Assembly (NCBI GenBank): GCA_020352645.1
Contig: CP070683.1
Span: 1,191,876 to 1,252,285 of the forward strand
Length of the DNA: 60,410 nt
DNA from: Candidatus Bathyarchaeota archaeon
Lineage (GTDB): Archaea > Thermoproteota > Bathyarchaeia > Bathyarchaeales > SOJC01
Reading direction: 5' to 3'
Below the pieces are notes generated by a model. That model had not been told where the DNA came from, ran no database searches, and saw only the letters and a program-made list of their open reading frames with translations. A program made the position numbers and the translations under genes. Below, piece by piece: positions 16,711-25,345 of this stretch (position 1 is the first letter of the stretch; each line of letters begins with the position of its first letter).

Positions 16711-17823
16711 CTAGCTTTTTCTTTCGTTTTCCTGAGCTGCTGTTGAAACCCGTCTTAGACATTCTATTGCGGAAACGTAGGTAGGGAAGCCTCGCAAGCC
16801 GCATTCAGGGCCTACTAGTGTCACTCTATCTGAACCGAATTGTTCAAGAATGTCCGATAGCCTTTTTTTCATGGATTGAACGTCTTCAAGAAAGGTCTCA
16901 GGTTTCGCTTTCCCTGCTGATATTTCCTTCCAAACATCCGCTACCAATTTTTCGAGCGAAGATTGATTCAGTTTTGCCTTTATCAGTTTGTCGAAGTCGG
17001 TGATGGCAATGCTGGCCTTCAGGAACTTGTCTTCATTCATCAAGTGCTGTTTTGTTGCCTTGCTTTTGTATATGGGATCCTCCACGTGTGATTCTATGAC
17101 ACTCAGCGATTCGACGGACCAAAATAAGTCGTCAGATGTGGAGTGAAGATGGATGCATGCGTCAGCCTTTCGGTTTCTGGCCCTGCTTGCTAGTGTTTCC
17201 CACGCTTTGAGAAGGTTCTCACGCCCCTCACTGCCTCTGTCAATTAATGGATCGTCGAGGACGCCGAAAAGGGGCTCGTCTATTGTTACAAGCGAGACTG
17301 TGCCTTGCTTTAAGTTGAAGATGTTGCTCTCAACAATTGATGAGAGTGCTTCACCAAGTTTTCGCAAGATCTTACCTGTCTTATAGCGGAAGAGTGAGGC
17401 TAGCGTGTAGGGGCCAGTGACGCAGATTGCCATTTGAAACGGCTTGTCAATCTCCCCGTAGATTTTCTCCGCATTCTTTGCTATGGCCTGAACTTCAGGT
17501 ATTATGCCTCCGTCCGCTTTCGCGCTAAGATCTCCCGCCGTAACATAACCTCCCTCCGTCTTCCCTACACCATCAAGAGAAGAGGTGTACATGTCGCTCA
17601 TATCTCTGAGTTGGGGAAAACTCGGAATTGTGATACCCGCTCTTAATTTGTCTGAGAAGGCCGTGATAATAAGTCGCTCAAAAAACCTTGCTTGTTCGCT
17701 GCCAAGTCTCTTGGAAAAATCCTCTGCGCCTCTTGAGAGCATATCCATACTGCCGAAGAAAGGAAGGCTTCCTGCATCACAGGATCGAATCAACTTTCCG
17801 TCCTCCATGCTTGAAGTGTTCAT
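16711..17823 (-). CDS. MetE-core/UROD-fold methyltransferase-like protein
   Basis: A 370-aa TIM-barrel protein resembling the C-terminal catalytic half of cobalamin-independent methionine synthase. It shows DEPLFG in mid-protein, CIHLHSTSDD in place of the usual zinc-ligand HxC region, and LVGPECGLRGFP as the terminal Cys motif. Archaeal core-MetE (Mes) proteins methylate homocysteine from a corrinoid donor or have unknown roles. The ATG at 17823 has GGGGAT immediately upstream and lies 47 bp inside the thiL gene, so the two are co-transcribed. Confidence 0.7.
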   Translation of the reverse strand: MNTSSMEDGKLIRSCDAGSLPFFGSMDMLSRGAEDFSKRLGSEQARFFERLIITAFSDKLRAGITIPSFPQLRDMSDMYTSSLDGVGKTEGGYVTAGDLSAKADGGIIPEVQAIAKNAEKIYGEIDKPFQMAICVTGPYTLASLFRYKTGKILRKLGEALSSIVESNIFNLKQGTVSLVTIDEPLFGVLDDPLIDRGSEGRENLLKAWETLASRARNRKADACIHLHSTSDDLFWSVESLSVIESHVEDPIYKSKATKQHLMNEDKFLKASIAITDFDKLIKAKLNQSSLEKLVADVWKEISAGKAKPETFLEDVQSMKKRLSDILEQFGSDRVTLVGPECGLRGFPTYVSAIECLRRVSTAAQENERKS

Positions 17824-18793
17824 ATCCCCGTTTTTTCAGCTTGACAAGCTTTCCTTTCCGCTGAGCGAGGAGTTCATCTTTCGCTGTTGCTTTGCCAATT
17901 TTGTGAAGTTTGCCTCCTTGCTTTTCCACTGCTCTTTCAGCCTTTTTGTAGTGTCGAGGATTTATCGTCACTATGAGTTCGTACTCTTCACCGCCGTAGA
18001 AACCAAGTTCGAATGGGTCAAGATTGCGAGTCTTGGCGAACTTGAATGTTTCAGGAGCTATTGGTGGATTGTCTATAATGAAGCCTACATTACTTGCTCT
18101 GCTTATCTCATGAAGACTCCATGCAAGTCCATCGCTGGAGTCGATGGCTGCACTAATAGCATTTGTCTTTGCCAGGGCAAGGCCTTCTCTAAGTCTCGCG
18201 CTAGGCATTAGAACTGCGTCAATAAACTTGTCTCTGAATTCAGGTGGACCAGTTTCTCTCCATTTGAGCAATGCGAGGCCGGGCAAAGTCAGGCCAAATA
18301 GTCCTGTTGTTGCTACGATGTCTCCAGGTTGTGCCCCGCTACGTAATATCAGCTTCTTCTTCTTGCTCAATCCGAAAAGCGTGATGTTGATTATGAGATC
18401 GTCGGCTTCGTTTGTGTCTCCTCCCAAAACGTGAACATTATATTTGCGCGCGCCCATGTTCAAACCTTTTCCGATTTGCTCAATTTCCGCTCTTTCAAAA
18501 TTGGGGGGTATTCCCAGTGAGACGAGTAATGCTAAAGGCTGGACACCTTTAGCCGCAAAGTCGCTGACATTCATTACTACGGCTTTTCGAGCTGCTTGCC
18601 AGTAACTCATTTGTGTTGGAACATCCGTTCGGCCAACCAGCATGTCTGTCTTCAAGACCGCGAGTTCTCCATCTTTGTATTCAACCGCTGAAACATCGTC
18701 TCCGAAAGGCACGGGCAATCTTGGAGGTTTATCCAATTGCTTCCAGATAGCTTCGATTATTTTTCGCTCTCCTAATCTCTTTGCAGATGTCAA
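17777..18793 (-). CDS. thiL: Thiamine-monophosphate kinase
   Basis: Phosphorylates thiamine monophosphate to thiamine diphosphate. The 338 aa show the PurM/ThiL fold: PFGDDVSAVEYKDG, LKTDMLVGRTD, NVSDFAAKGVQPLALLVSLGIP, GGDTNEADDLIINITLFG, IDSSDGLAWSLHEIS and GGEEYELIVTI, the canonical ATP/metal residues in order. The basic C-terminal extension overlaps the next gene by 47 bp. No other thiamine gene lies in the window. Confidence 0.92.
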   Translation of the reverse strand: MTSAKRLGERKIIEAIWKQLDKPPRLPVPFGDDVSAVEYKDGELAVLKTDMLVGRTDVPTQMSYWQAARKAVVMNVSDFAAKGVQPLALLVSLGIPPNFERAEIEQIGKGLNMGARKYNVHVLGGDTNEADDLIINITLFGLSKKKKLILRSGAQPGDIVATTGLFGLTLPGLALLKWRETGPPEFRDKFIDAVLMPSARLREGLALAKTNAISAAIDSSDGLAWSLHEISRASNVGFIIDNPPIAPETFKFAKTRNLDPFELGFYGGEEYELIVTINPRHYKKAERAVEKQGGKLHKIGKATAKDELLAQRKGKLVKLKKRGYEHFKHGGRKVDSIL

Positions 18794-18998
18794 ATGCTAA
18801 CCTTCTCTAGCCAGCGTCAATACTCGTAGAATTGTTATGTCTGTCTAAAATATTAGGCGCATGCTGCAGCTTGAAGTCTTGTCGGTTCCGATCATTAGAT
18901 CAACAGCTGGAGTGGATGAAATATCATGGAATTGATCGATAGTTGAAGGATAACGAGGAGAATCCGCATGTCTATGCGCGCTCTTGGCCCACGTTGGT

Positions 18999-19640
18999 CT
19001 ACACGAGCATCTGTAGAAGGGCTGGAATTATGAGATACAAGACCAGGAGATAAGCGAGAAACAAGGCTATGGCAATTAGCAAGTTCTTTGCCCATTCCTT
19101 GCTCCATGCGATACCGAATGGTATTCCAATCACGAATCCGATCACGTGGGAAATGTAGGCGACGTTCCCTTGGAGACCGAAATGGACAGCAAGAACATTA
19201 TATGTAAAGTAGATTAGTGCTACTAATCCTTGAGGCATCAGGAAGAGAAAGGAGAATTTCAAGGGCTTTACCAGCATGACAGTAGCGGTTAAAGTGAAAA
19301 TAGCTGCTGAGGCTCCAATCAAAAAGGTTGATGGTTCATAGAAGAAAGTTCCCAGAAGCAGCGCTAGGGTTCCACCAGTGAAAAAAGCTAGGAAAACCTT
19401 CTTTGCGTTAAGCTCATTTTCTAACGTGTTGCCGAAGACAAAGAGAAACAGCATATTTCCCAGTAAATGTGTGATATCTGCGTGAAGAAACAATGCCGTA
19501 AATAATGACCATAATCTGCCCTTAAGCAGCTTCTCCCCGCTAAACGCTAAGTACTCAACAATCAAATCAGCACTCTCAGAGTACCAAAAGAGCACCGAAA
19601 CCATGATGCATGCGACTATTATTAGGTTGATCTTGTTCAA
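18999..19640 (-). CDS. Rhomboid-family intramembrane serine protease
   Basis: A 213-aa protein with six TM helices. The catalytic serine is in IGASAAIF (GxSx), the catalytic histidine in YISHVIGFVIGIPFG, and the HxxxN-type oxyanion segment in HADITHLLGN. All key rhomboid residues are present, so it should be active. Substrates are unknown and no operon partner is evident. Confidence 0.88.
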   Translation of the reverse strand: MNKINLIIVACIMVSVLFWYSESADLIVEYLAFSGEKLLKGRLWSLFTALFLHADITHLLGNMLFLFVFGNTLENELNAKKVFLAFFTGGTLALLLGTFFYEPSTFLIGASAAIFTLTATVMLVKPLKFSFLFLMPQGLVALIYFTYNVLAVHFGLQGNVAYISHVIGFVIGIPFGIAWSKEWAKNLLIAIALFLAYLLVLYLIIPALLQMLV

Positions 19641-19835
19641 AGTAGTGTCAAACGTTTCAATGGAACCCTCCTTTTATTAACACTACCGTTGTGTACGCTA
19701 GCAGAAAACAGAGACAAAATCACTCGAGAATCACGAAACAAGCATTAGTCAGGATTTCAGATCATTTGCAAGCTCAAAGCAGAATCGAAAGCTCTAAATT
19801 CTCAGTGAAACTTCCTTCTTGAAAGAAGGTTTTGT

Positions 19836-19909
19836 GCCTCGGTGGCTCAGCCTGGTAGAGCAACGGTTTCGTAAACCGTCGGTCGCGGGATCGAAGCCCG
19901 CCCGAGGCT
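19836..19909 (+). tRNA. tRNA-Thr (anticodon CGT)
   Basis: A 74-nt cloverleaf without intron: acceptor GCCTCGG/CCGAGGC, anticodon stem ACGGT/ACCGT with loop TTCGTAA (anticodon CGT), T-arm GCGGG/CCCGC with loop ATCGAAG. The discriminator is T and the CCA is not encoded. Position 54 is A rather than T. Confidence 0.95.
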
Positions 19910-19960
19910 TCAAGGTTTTCCGAGGGTTCTGCTGCTGATCTTTCCAGCAGTAGCTGATAA

Positions 19961-20512
19961 CTATGAGACTCTCTGTAAATCCGCCAGGTAATTTATGATG
20001 TCTACGCAAGTTGCTGCGAGGTAGGGACGCTTGCCCAATGAGATTTTTCTGCCGAATCTCAAGACAAACTCTTCATCTTTTTTTGGAAGTCCCACTTGAT
20101 CGCCCAGTACAAAGGTTGGGTCCTCTCCAAAGCTTGTTTTGAAGGCGTCCTCTCCCTTCTCCTCAAGCGCGAAGAGATTCTCTTTATTCCTGACAAGATC
20201 CTGTAAGCTTTTTTTGTGGATTGTGATTCCTTGGTGTGGTTCACCTGACAAGACCTTTCGGAGAATCTCTTCCCATGTTCGTTCATCTGTCCTAACATTT
20301 CTTAACGTGCTCCCATCTACAGTGATGCAGAGTGGTGGTTTGGGTGGACCTCCCAACACACCGTGAAATGTTACGTTGCGCCTGATTGCACCAGATGTGA
20401 AAAAGGCGAATAGAAGACACTGATATAGAACGTCAAGTCTGCCTGCTTCTCTAAGATTTCTGAACTTGTTGTCGGTCCTACCTCGTCGTGAATATAGAAT
20501 GAACTCTCGCAT
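19961..20512 (-). CDS. trmY: tRNA (pseudouridine-54 N1)-methyltransferase TrmY
   Basis: A SPOUT methyltransferase that makes m1-pseudouridine at position 54 of archaeal tRNA T-loops. The 183 aa open with the family start MREFILYSRRGRTDN and carry the knot segment FVLGDQVGLPKKDE followed by ATCVDIINYL. It ends about 50 bp from the tRNA-Thr(CGT) gene, on the opposite strand. The name TrmY rests on whole-length resemblance to the family. Confidence 0.9.
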   Translation of the reverse strand: MREFILYSRRGRTDNKFRNLREAGRLDVLYQCLLFAFFTSGAIRRNVTFHGVLGGPPKPPLCITVDGSTLRNVRTDERTWEEILRKVLSGEPHQGITIHKKSLQDLVRNKENLFALEEKGEDAFKTSFGEDPTFVLGDQVGLPKKDEEFVLRFGRKISLGKRPYLAATCVDIINYLADLQRVS

Positions 20513-20654
20513 ATTATCTCAATATAGCTCACGCTCAAGATTTGTGGCTTTCTACGAAATCGCTTTGGTCAGAAGCTAGCGGGATTGAAATCTAAATAGG
20601 CTTAAACGAGACGCGCAGAAGAGTAGGGGAGGAACAAAGATCTAGGGGGAATTC

Positions 20655-21113
20655 TTGATGGATAAGCAAAAATCTCCGACGGTGAAGAGAGCGAAGAAGC
20701 ACTTCATCAAGGACTATAATTGTGCCCAAAGCATTCTTCTTACTATGAGCGAGCACTTCAAACTCCATAATGACTTGATTCCCAAAATCGCCACAGCTTT
20801 TGGAGGAGGAATTGGAAGATGTGGCTCGCTTTGTGGTGCTTTAACCGGTGGAGTGATGGTGATTGGAATGAGACATGGAACTAGCAGGCCAGGTGTGGAA
20901 AAGCGGATGAAAGCATATAGATTGGCCAGAACTTTCTACGAAAGATTTGTGCAGCAATGTGGGAGTCCATTGTGCCGGGAACTCATAGGTTATGACTTGA
21001 GCCAGCCAAAGGAGCTCGAGAAAGCTCGTGAGCTGAATGTTTTTGATAAAAAGTGCCCGATTCTCATTGAGAAGGCAGTGGAAATCCTGCTGGAACTAGA
21101 GTCCGCAGCGTGA
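20655..21113 (+). CDS. C-GCAxxG-C-C family redox-type protein
   Basis: A 152-aa protein of the Cys/Gly-rich C_GCAxxG_C_C family: DYNCAQSIL, then FGGGIGRCGSLCGALTGGVMVIG, and C-terminal cysteines (QQCGSPLCREL, FDKKCP). Members are often near redox enzymes and may be metal-binding, but the biochemical role is not established. It is monocistronic with a GATCTAGGGGGAA leader as a possible ribosome site. Confidence 0.8.
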   Translation: MMDKQKSPTVKRAKKHFIKDYNCAQSILLTMSEHFKLHNDLIPKIATAFGGGIGRCGSLCGALTGGVMVIGMRHGTSRPGVEKRMKAYRLARTFYERFVQQCGSPLCRELIGYDLSQPKELEKARELNVFDKKCPILIEKAVEILLELESAA

Positions 21114-21274
21114 ACCGGAATACACTTCATGCGCAAAGGAACCATTAGTCCTCTCAAGAAAGGAACGTGACTGAGCCCCGCAATATGAAAAGACCGATGC
21201 CGCAAAACCTCTAGTAGACCCAGAATCGAAATGGATATATTCTTGTTGCTGCGAGCTGTTGCAGAGGTCGTCCT

Positions 21275-22273
21275 TTGCGGACGCGTGGAACAGTTAGAAT
21301 TCTAGAGAATCCAGATCACAGAAAAAAGGATGCGGAGCTTCAAAGTCTGCAGAAGCAGATGGAAGATTGTCTGAGTGCCAGCGACTTCGAGAGGGGATTG
21401 GAGATTGCTTTGGGCGCGATTGACCGCTTTCCGGAAAGACCGACACTAACGCACTCATGGGCCATCGATTTTTGCTTGCCTCTGGGAAGAAAGAGGAAAG
21501 CAATGAAAGTGCTGGAACAAGGCTTTGACCGAGGAGCTTGGTGGTCTCCGAAGATCTTGAGGTCGAATCTCAGTGAATTAAAAGATCATCAGGACTTTCC
21601 AAGAATTCTGAAAATGGGAGAAGACCGGTTTAGGAAAGCAGAGCAGATCGCTGAGGCTAAACTGATTGTGAGAACTCCGAAGGAGCCCTCTGACGGGACG
21701 AGGCACCCTCTGCTCCTTGTCCTCCACGGGGCTCACAGCAACAACTTTGATTGTGAACCACATTGGTTGAGTATTTTGGATAGTAAGCGATTGTTTCTCG
21801 CGTCACTTCAGTCTTCTCAAGTCGTTATGGGCGATCATTATGTATGGGATGATAGAGAAATTGCTCTTAGAGAGATAGAAAATGCTTATTCAATGCTAAC
21901 AGAGCGCTATCGAATAGACACTTCAAAAGTAGTTCTTGGAGGAATTTCTGCCGGAGCTGAAACAGCGCTCTTTGCAGTATTCCTAAATCGTGCTCCCGCG
22001 AAGGGATTCATCTCAGTAATCCCGTCAGTTGGGGCGTTTATAAAGGAATTCGTCAAGAACAATTCCTTGCCGAGCATAGGGACAGACCTGAAAGGCTGCA
22101 TTGTTGCGGGAGAGAAAGATCCCCGCTATGGAAATGTCAAAATCGTCTACGAATTTCTGAGCAGGAAGGGTGTACCGATTCGATTACATTCTTATTCAGA
22201 ATTGGGGCATTCCATCCCTAACGATTTTGATCAAGTGTTGGTTAAATCTACGGAATTCATTCTAGAAGAATAG
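21275..22273 (+). CDS. Alpha/beta-hydrolase with helical N-terminal domain
   Basis: 332 aa. Residues about 1-115 are helical (ERGLEIALGAIDRFPERPTLTH, TPR-like). The catalytic domain follows with the LLLVLHGAHSNN oxyanion strand, nucleophile elbow GGISAGAE, a late acid in AGEKDPRYG, and the catalytic His in ELGHSIP. It resembles the phospholipase/carboxylesterase (PF02230-like) group. The substrate is unknown. Confidence 0.75.
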   Translation: MRTRGTVRILENPDHRKKDAELQSLQKQMEDCLSASDFERGLEIALGAIDRFPERPTLTHSWAIDFCLPLGRKRKAMKVLEQGFDRGAWWSPKILRSNLSELKDHQDFPRILKMGEDRFRKAEQIAEAKLIVRTPKEPSDGTRHPLLLVLHGAHSNNFDCEPHWLSILDSKRLFLASLQSSQVVMGDHYVWDDREIALREIENAYSMLTERYRIDTSKVVLGGISAGAETALFAVFLNRAPAKGFISVIPSVGAFIKEFVKNNSLPSIGTDLKGCIVAGEKDPRYGNVKIVYEFLSRKGVPIRLHSYSELGHSIPNDFDQVLVKSTEFILEE

Positions 22274-22562
22274 AGTGCGATCAGCATCTCTGCATGCTAA
22301 CCTCAATATCAGATAGAAGCTTTTGAGGAAGATATCTTGCACCTGCATTAAGACGTGCCCATCGAATGAAGCCTATATATAGGCAGAAAACTTGAATGTC
22401 TTGAGCAATGTTCGCTAAAGCTTCTGGATATAGTCTGCTGATCAGACTGCGAATCATGGCAAGAACGACTCGAGAGAGACATACTGCAAGTGGAGTTGAT
22501 CCATCCAGCAATAGAAAATGAGAAAAGCAAAAAAACACAAACATAGAGCTGTGGGATGATAA

Positions 22563-23315
22563 GTGGCACAATTGGGAAAGACCTATTATTGGGGAGAGAA
22601 GGCGAAACACGTACCGGAAGAGTCTGGAGTTTATGCTCTTTACGACAAAGACCGGAACCTCATCTACATTGGAGAAAGCAACAATCTTAGAAAAGATTTC
22701 ACCAATTACTTGGAGACAGATTTCTCTGGTGATTTGTGCAAGCGTGAAACCAGATATTATGAGCGGGAGGTTACACCAAATCAAGAAGAAAGGGCAAAGG
22801 AGCTTCTCTCTGAATATCAACAGTCACACGGTGAGCTTCCTAAATGCAACACTCATTCTCAGAGCACTGAGACAGAAGTTCCTTGGGAACAAGGATTCCA
22901 TTTCTACCAAGACATTGGGAAACCCCTACATGAAATAGCTTTGAACTTGGATGATCTGAGAGCAAAAATAAGCGCTGTCTCCTATGCTTCTCTTGAGTTT
23001 CATCAGAATAGAGGAGATTTTTCCAAATGGGTAAGGACGGTCCTGAATGAAATCCAACTAGCAGATTCAGTCCAGAAGATTGATGAAACTGGAGAACGCC
23101 TCAAGATAGAGCTTCTAAATGCACTTGGGGCTCCAAGCAGCGCGTACTGCCCTAGATGCGGAACAGCAAACAGACCAACCAAAACTTGGAATATGGCTGG
23201 ACGACCGAACAAGAACGGTGAAAGGCTACAGTTGACTATTGGTCACTACAGATGCGGCAAATGCAGCAAATCATTCAGAAAAGTGCTCGCCAAGAAGAAA
23301 ATGGTGATTTCATAG
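22563..23315 (+). CDS. GIY-YIG domain, helical domain and zinc ribbon fusion
   Basis: A 250-aa three-part protein. Residues about 20-60 form a GIY-YIG nuclease core (SGVYALYDKDRNLIYIGES). Residues about 118-185 form a helical module (SLEFHQNRGDFSKWVRTVL) like the archaeal DUF5752-type segment. The C-terminus is a zinc ribbon (CPRCG, then CGKCSKSFR). The architecture suggests a DNA- or RNA-binding nuclease, but no system partner is adjacent. The GTG start is supported by the reading frame and the GIY-YIG N-terminus. Confidence 0.65.
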   Translation: MAQLGKTYYWGEKAKHVPEESGVYALYDKDRNLIYIGESNNLRKDFTNYLETDFSGDLCKRETRYYEREVTPNQEERAKELLSEYQQSHGELPKCNTHSQSTETEVPWEQGFHFYQDIGKPLHEIALNLDDLRAKISAVSYASLEFHQNRGDFSKWVRTVLNEIQLADSVQKIDETGERLKIELLNALGAPSSAYCPRCGTANRPTKTWNMAGRPNKNGERLQLTIGHYRCGKCSKSFRKVLAKKKMVIS

Positions 23316-23373
23316 GAAACTCGCCAGGTAATCGCTGTTGAGGGCTTCATACGCTCACAGCAAATCTGCGATC

Positions 23374-24165
23374 CTATAACGCTTCATGAGTTCTTTCAGA
23401 CTTTCTCAAACGTGTGTATCCAGCGTTTTTCACATGTCTGAGGGCTTTGATGATTGGTACACCTAGAATAGCAGAAATGCCAGTGACCGTCAACCTCTCC
23501 ACCGCGAAAACAGGGATCAAAAACTCGAAGAAGGCAGCATTCAATGAAACCTTCACCAGCCCTGAATCAGCAGCGACAAGAAAGACAAGTGTTCCATACA
23601 TCTGAGCCACCATGTTGGCTGAAAAGGCGCACAGAATGACGGAAACTAACAGCTCTGCTGTTATTCCACGCTCAATGAAGAATGCAAGCCGCTCTCTGAA
23701 AATCAGGATCGCTGCTAGTGCAGCCCAGTGCAAGAAGGAAAAAGCGAGAACTGCCCGTCCTGCCCATGTTCCATACCAAGTAGCAATTAGACCACCCAGC
23801 ACGAAGACTGAAATCATCCAACCCCTGATCATGCCAACCCTTCGTCTGCTGAGACAGCCGGCCACAAAGGCGGATAAAGGCGTAGTCGCTATCAGCAACC
23901 AAGAAATGAAGCTTGCGCCAGTCACAACGCGACTAGTAGCAGCTCCCAGAAGTGCAGCAGAAGCACCAAGCCAAGGTCCCAAAAGAATGCCAAAAATCGG
24001 AACAATACTCGATATTATGCTGATCTTTGCGCCTTCAATTCCGATAACGGGAAAGCCGATTTTGTAGGTGTCCAGCGCCACTTGGAGCGCGGCCATGGTA
24101 GTTACAAGAGCGATTTCTCGTGTCCCAACCTTCAATGCCCTCACTTTCACCGTCGAGTTTCCCAT
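23374..24165 (-). CDS. ECF transporter S-component-like membrane protein
   Basis: A 263-aa membrane protein with six or more helices. The N-terminal segment (ALVTTMAALQVALDTYKIG) and first-half layout (GAKISIISSIVPIFGILLGPWLG) match substrate-binding S-components of energy-coupling-factor vitamin/metal importers. No EcfA or EcfT gene is in the window, as is common for group II ECF systems. The substrate cannot be inferred. Confidence 0.7.
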   Translation of the reverse strand: MGNSTVKVRALKVGTREIALVTTMAALQVALDTYKIGFPVIGIEGAKISIISSIVPIFGILLGPWLGASAALLGAATSRVVTGASFISWLLIATTPLSAFVAGCLSRRRVGMIRGWMISVFVLGGLIATWYGTWAGRAVLAFSFLHWAALAAILIFRERLAFFIERGITAELLVSVILCAFSANMVAQMYGTLVFLVAADSGLVKVSLNAAFFEFLIPVFAVERLTVTGISAILGVPIIKALRHVKNAGYTRLRKSERTHEAL

Positions 24166-24286
24166 TATCTTTTGACTTCATACTCAAGTCTGCAATAAGT
24201 GATTTGCGCAAGGATGATCTCAAAGCGGATGGCTTTCATATCTCGTATATGGTGAAGAAGATGAGAAGCGTTAGGTACGCATGCAC

Positions 24287-24362
24287 TGGAGCCTCGAGCG
24301 GGATTTGAACCCGCGACCTACAGCTTACAAGGCTGTTGCTCTAGCCACTGAGCTACCGAGGC
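24287..24362 (-). tRNA. tRNA-Thr (anticodon TGT), CCA encoded
   Basis: Acceptor GCCTCGG pairs with TCGAGGC (one G-U), anticodon stem ACAGC/GCTGT with loop CTTGTAA (anticodon TGT), T-arm GCGGG-TTCAAAT-CCCGC. The discriminator T at 24290 is followed by a genomic CCA at 24287-24289, unlike the other three tRNAs here. Confidence 0.95.
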
Positions 24363-24552
24363 ACGCTACTTCCTTTCAAAAAGAACCTTAGCTACGAAAT
24401 TTAGAGCTTTCGGTTTGATTGAAAACTTCAAACTAATCCAAAACTTGACCCTGAGTCCGCCTTGCAGATCTGTCGTCAAGCGAGCAGTTCGTATTAGGTA
24501 GATAGTTTGCCATGTGAAGCCGGAGAATGCTATATTGTATAGAGACTCATAG

Positions 24553-24662
24553 TGCCGGGGGCGGGATTCGAACTCGCGACTTCTGGGCTTGGGCACATTA
24601 AGGCCCCATTTTGCTCTCCAGATTATGAGTCTGGCGCCCAAACCAGGCTAGGCTACCCCGGC
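24553..24662 (-). tRNA. tRNA-Met (anticodon CAT) with a variable-loop intron
   Basis: The 110-nt gene pairs GCCGGGG with CCCCGGC (discriminator A). The anticodon stem CCAGA/TCTGG with loop CTCATAA (anticodon CAT) is uninterrupted. 40 nt separate this stem from the T-stem (GCGAG/CCCGC), 35 more than a normal variable loop. Removing 24581-24615 leaves the canonical variable loop AGGTC. It is most likely elongator Met; tRNA-Ile2(CAT) is less likely given the acceptor sequence. Confidence 0.88.
24581..24615 (-). other. 35-nt archaeal intron in tRNA-Met (between positions 45 and 46)
   Basis: On the minus strand, exon CTGG pairs with intron CCAG as a 4-bp central helix. It is flanked by 3-nt bulges AGA (5' site, cut AG^A) and AAG (3' site, cut AA^G). 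These are the bulge-helix-bulge rules of the archaeal tRNA splicing endonuclease. Inside, GGGC and GCCC can close a small hairpin. Confidence 0.75.
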
Positions 24663-24780
24663 TCAACGATTTCTCTGAAATCTTATATGGAACCAAAGCT
24701 GCCTCTTGCCAATAAAAACTTATCTAACAATCATCATTCTTAACTCTGATAAGAGCTGAAAAGAGTCGGAGAAGAAGCAT

Positions 24781-25302
24781 TTGGGCTATCAAAATTGGTG
24801 GAAAATCCTAGAAAGCCTAATAGCTGAGCTTCGAAGAAAACGAGTTGAAATTTCTAGCGACGTAATGACTTCCCTGCGATCTGCGAAAACAATGATTAGC
24901 GTATACATAGCAGACTCGTCACGCTCCGAATCTATACCGACAATAGAAGAGTACCTACTCAATGTCGAATCCTATGTGATCACCCTTGCAGAGGATAACT
25001 TTAGAAAGGAATTCGTTGACAGCTGGGCTAGGAAACTAGATCAGGCAAGAAAAGAACCAGACAAGCCGATAAGACCCCTGACATCTCGATTCGTGCATGG
25101 AATCCCCAAGGAGAAGCATTGGATTAGAGTTCTCCCTTCGAACACAATTCTTGAGAAAGATGTTGAAAAGCTAGCTACTCAATCTGAACTCTCATGGAAG
25201 AAGCAACCAGGGGGGTACATCTTACTTTATGGTTCAAAGGAAAAAGTGAAGGATTTTGTCAGAAAAATGGCTGAAAAATGCAAACCGACACGAAAAAGCT
25301 AG
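24781..25302 (+). CDS. DUF2096-like archaeal protein
   Basis: A 173-aa soluble protein. The N-terminal half is helical (WWKILESLIAELRRKRVEIS, VMTSLRSAKTMISVYI). A charged linker (EFVDSWARKLDQARKEPD) follows, then a small alpha/beta C-terminal domain (ILLYGSKEKVKDFVRKMAEKC). Layout and length resemble DUF2096, a family of unknown function; I assign it from memory of the family pattern. The linker is the segment duplicated in the membrane protein at 11794-12102. The TTG start has CGGAGAAG upstream. smc follows about 100 bp downstream. Confidence 0.65.
   Translation: MGYQNWWKILESLIAELRRKRVEISSDVMTSLRSAKTMISVYIADSSRSESIPTIEEYLLNVESYVITLAEDNFRKEFVDSWARKLDQARKEPDKPIRPLTSRFVHGIPKEKHWIRVLPSNTILEKDVEKLATQSELSWKKQPGGYILLYGSKEKVKDFVRKMAEKCKPTRKS
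24988..25067 (+). repeat. 80-bp dispersed repeat, copy B
   Basis: 89% identical without gaps to the minus strand of 11813-11892. It encodes the charged linker of the DUF2096-like protein. Confidence 0.85.
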
Positions 25303-25345
25303 ACTTGATTGTCTAGAAAACCTTTAAGCATACAACGAAGCTATT

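Noticed and set aside
22281-22820. 179-codon minus-strand frame
   Set aside because: Largely antisense to the GIY-YIG gene, with hydrophobic low-information sequence and no family features.
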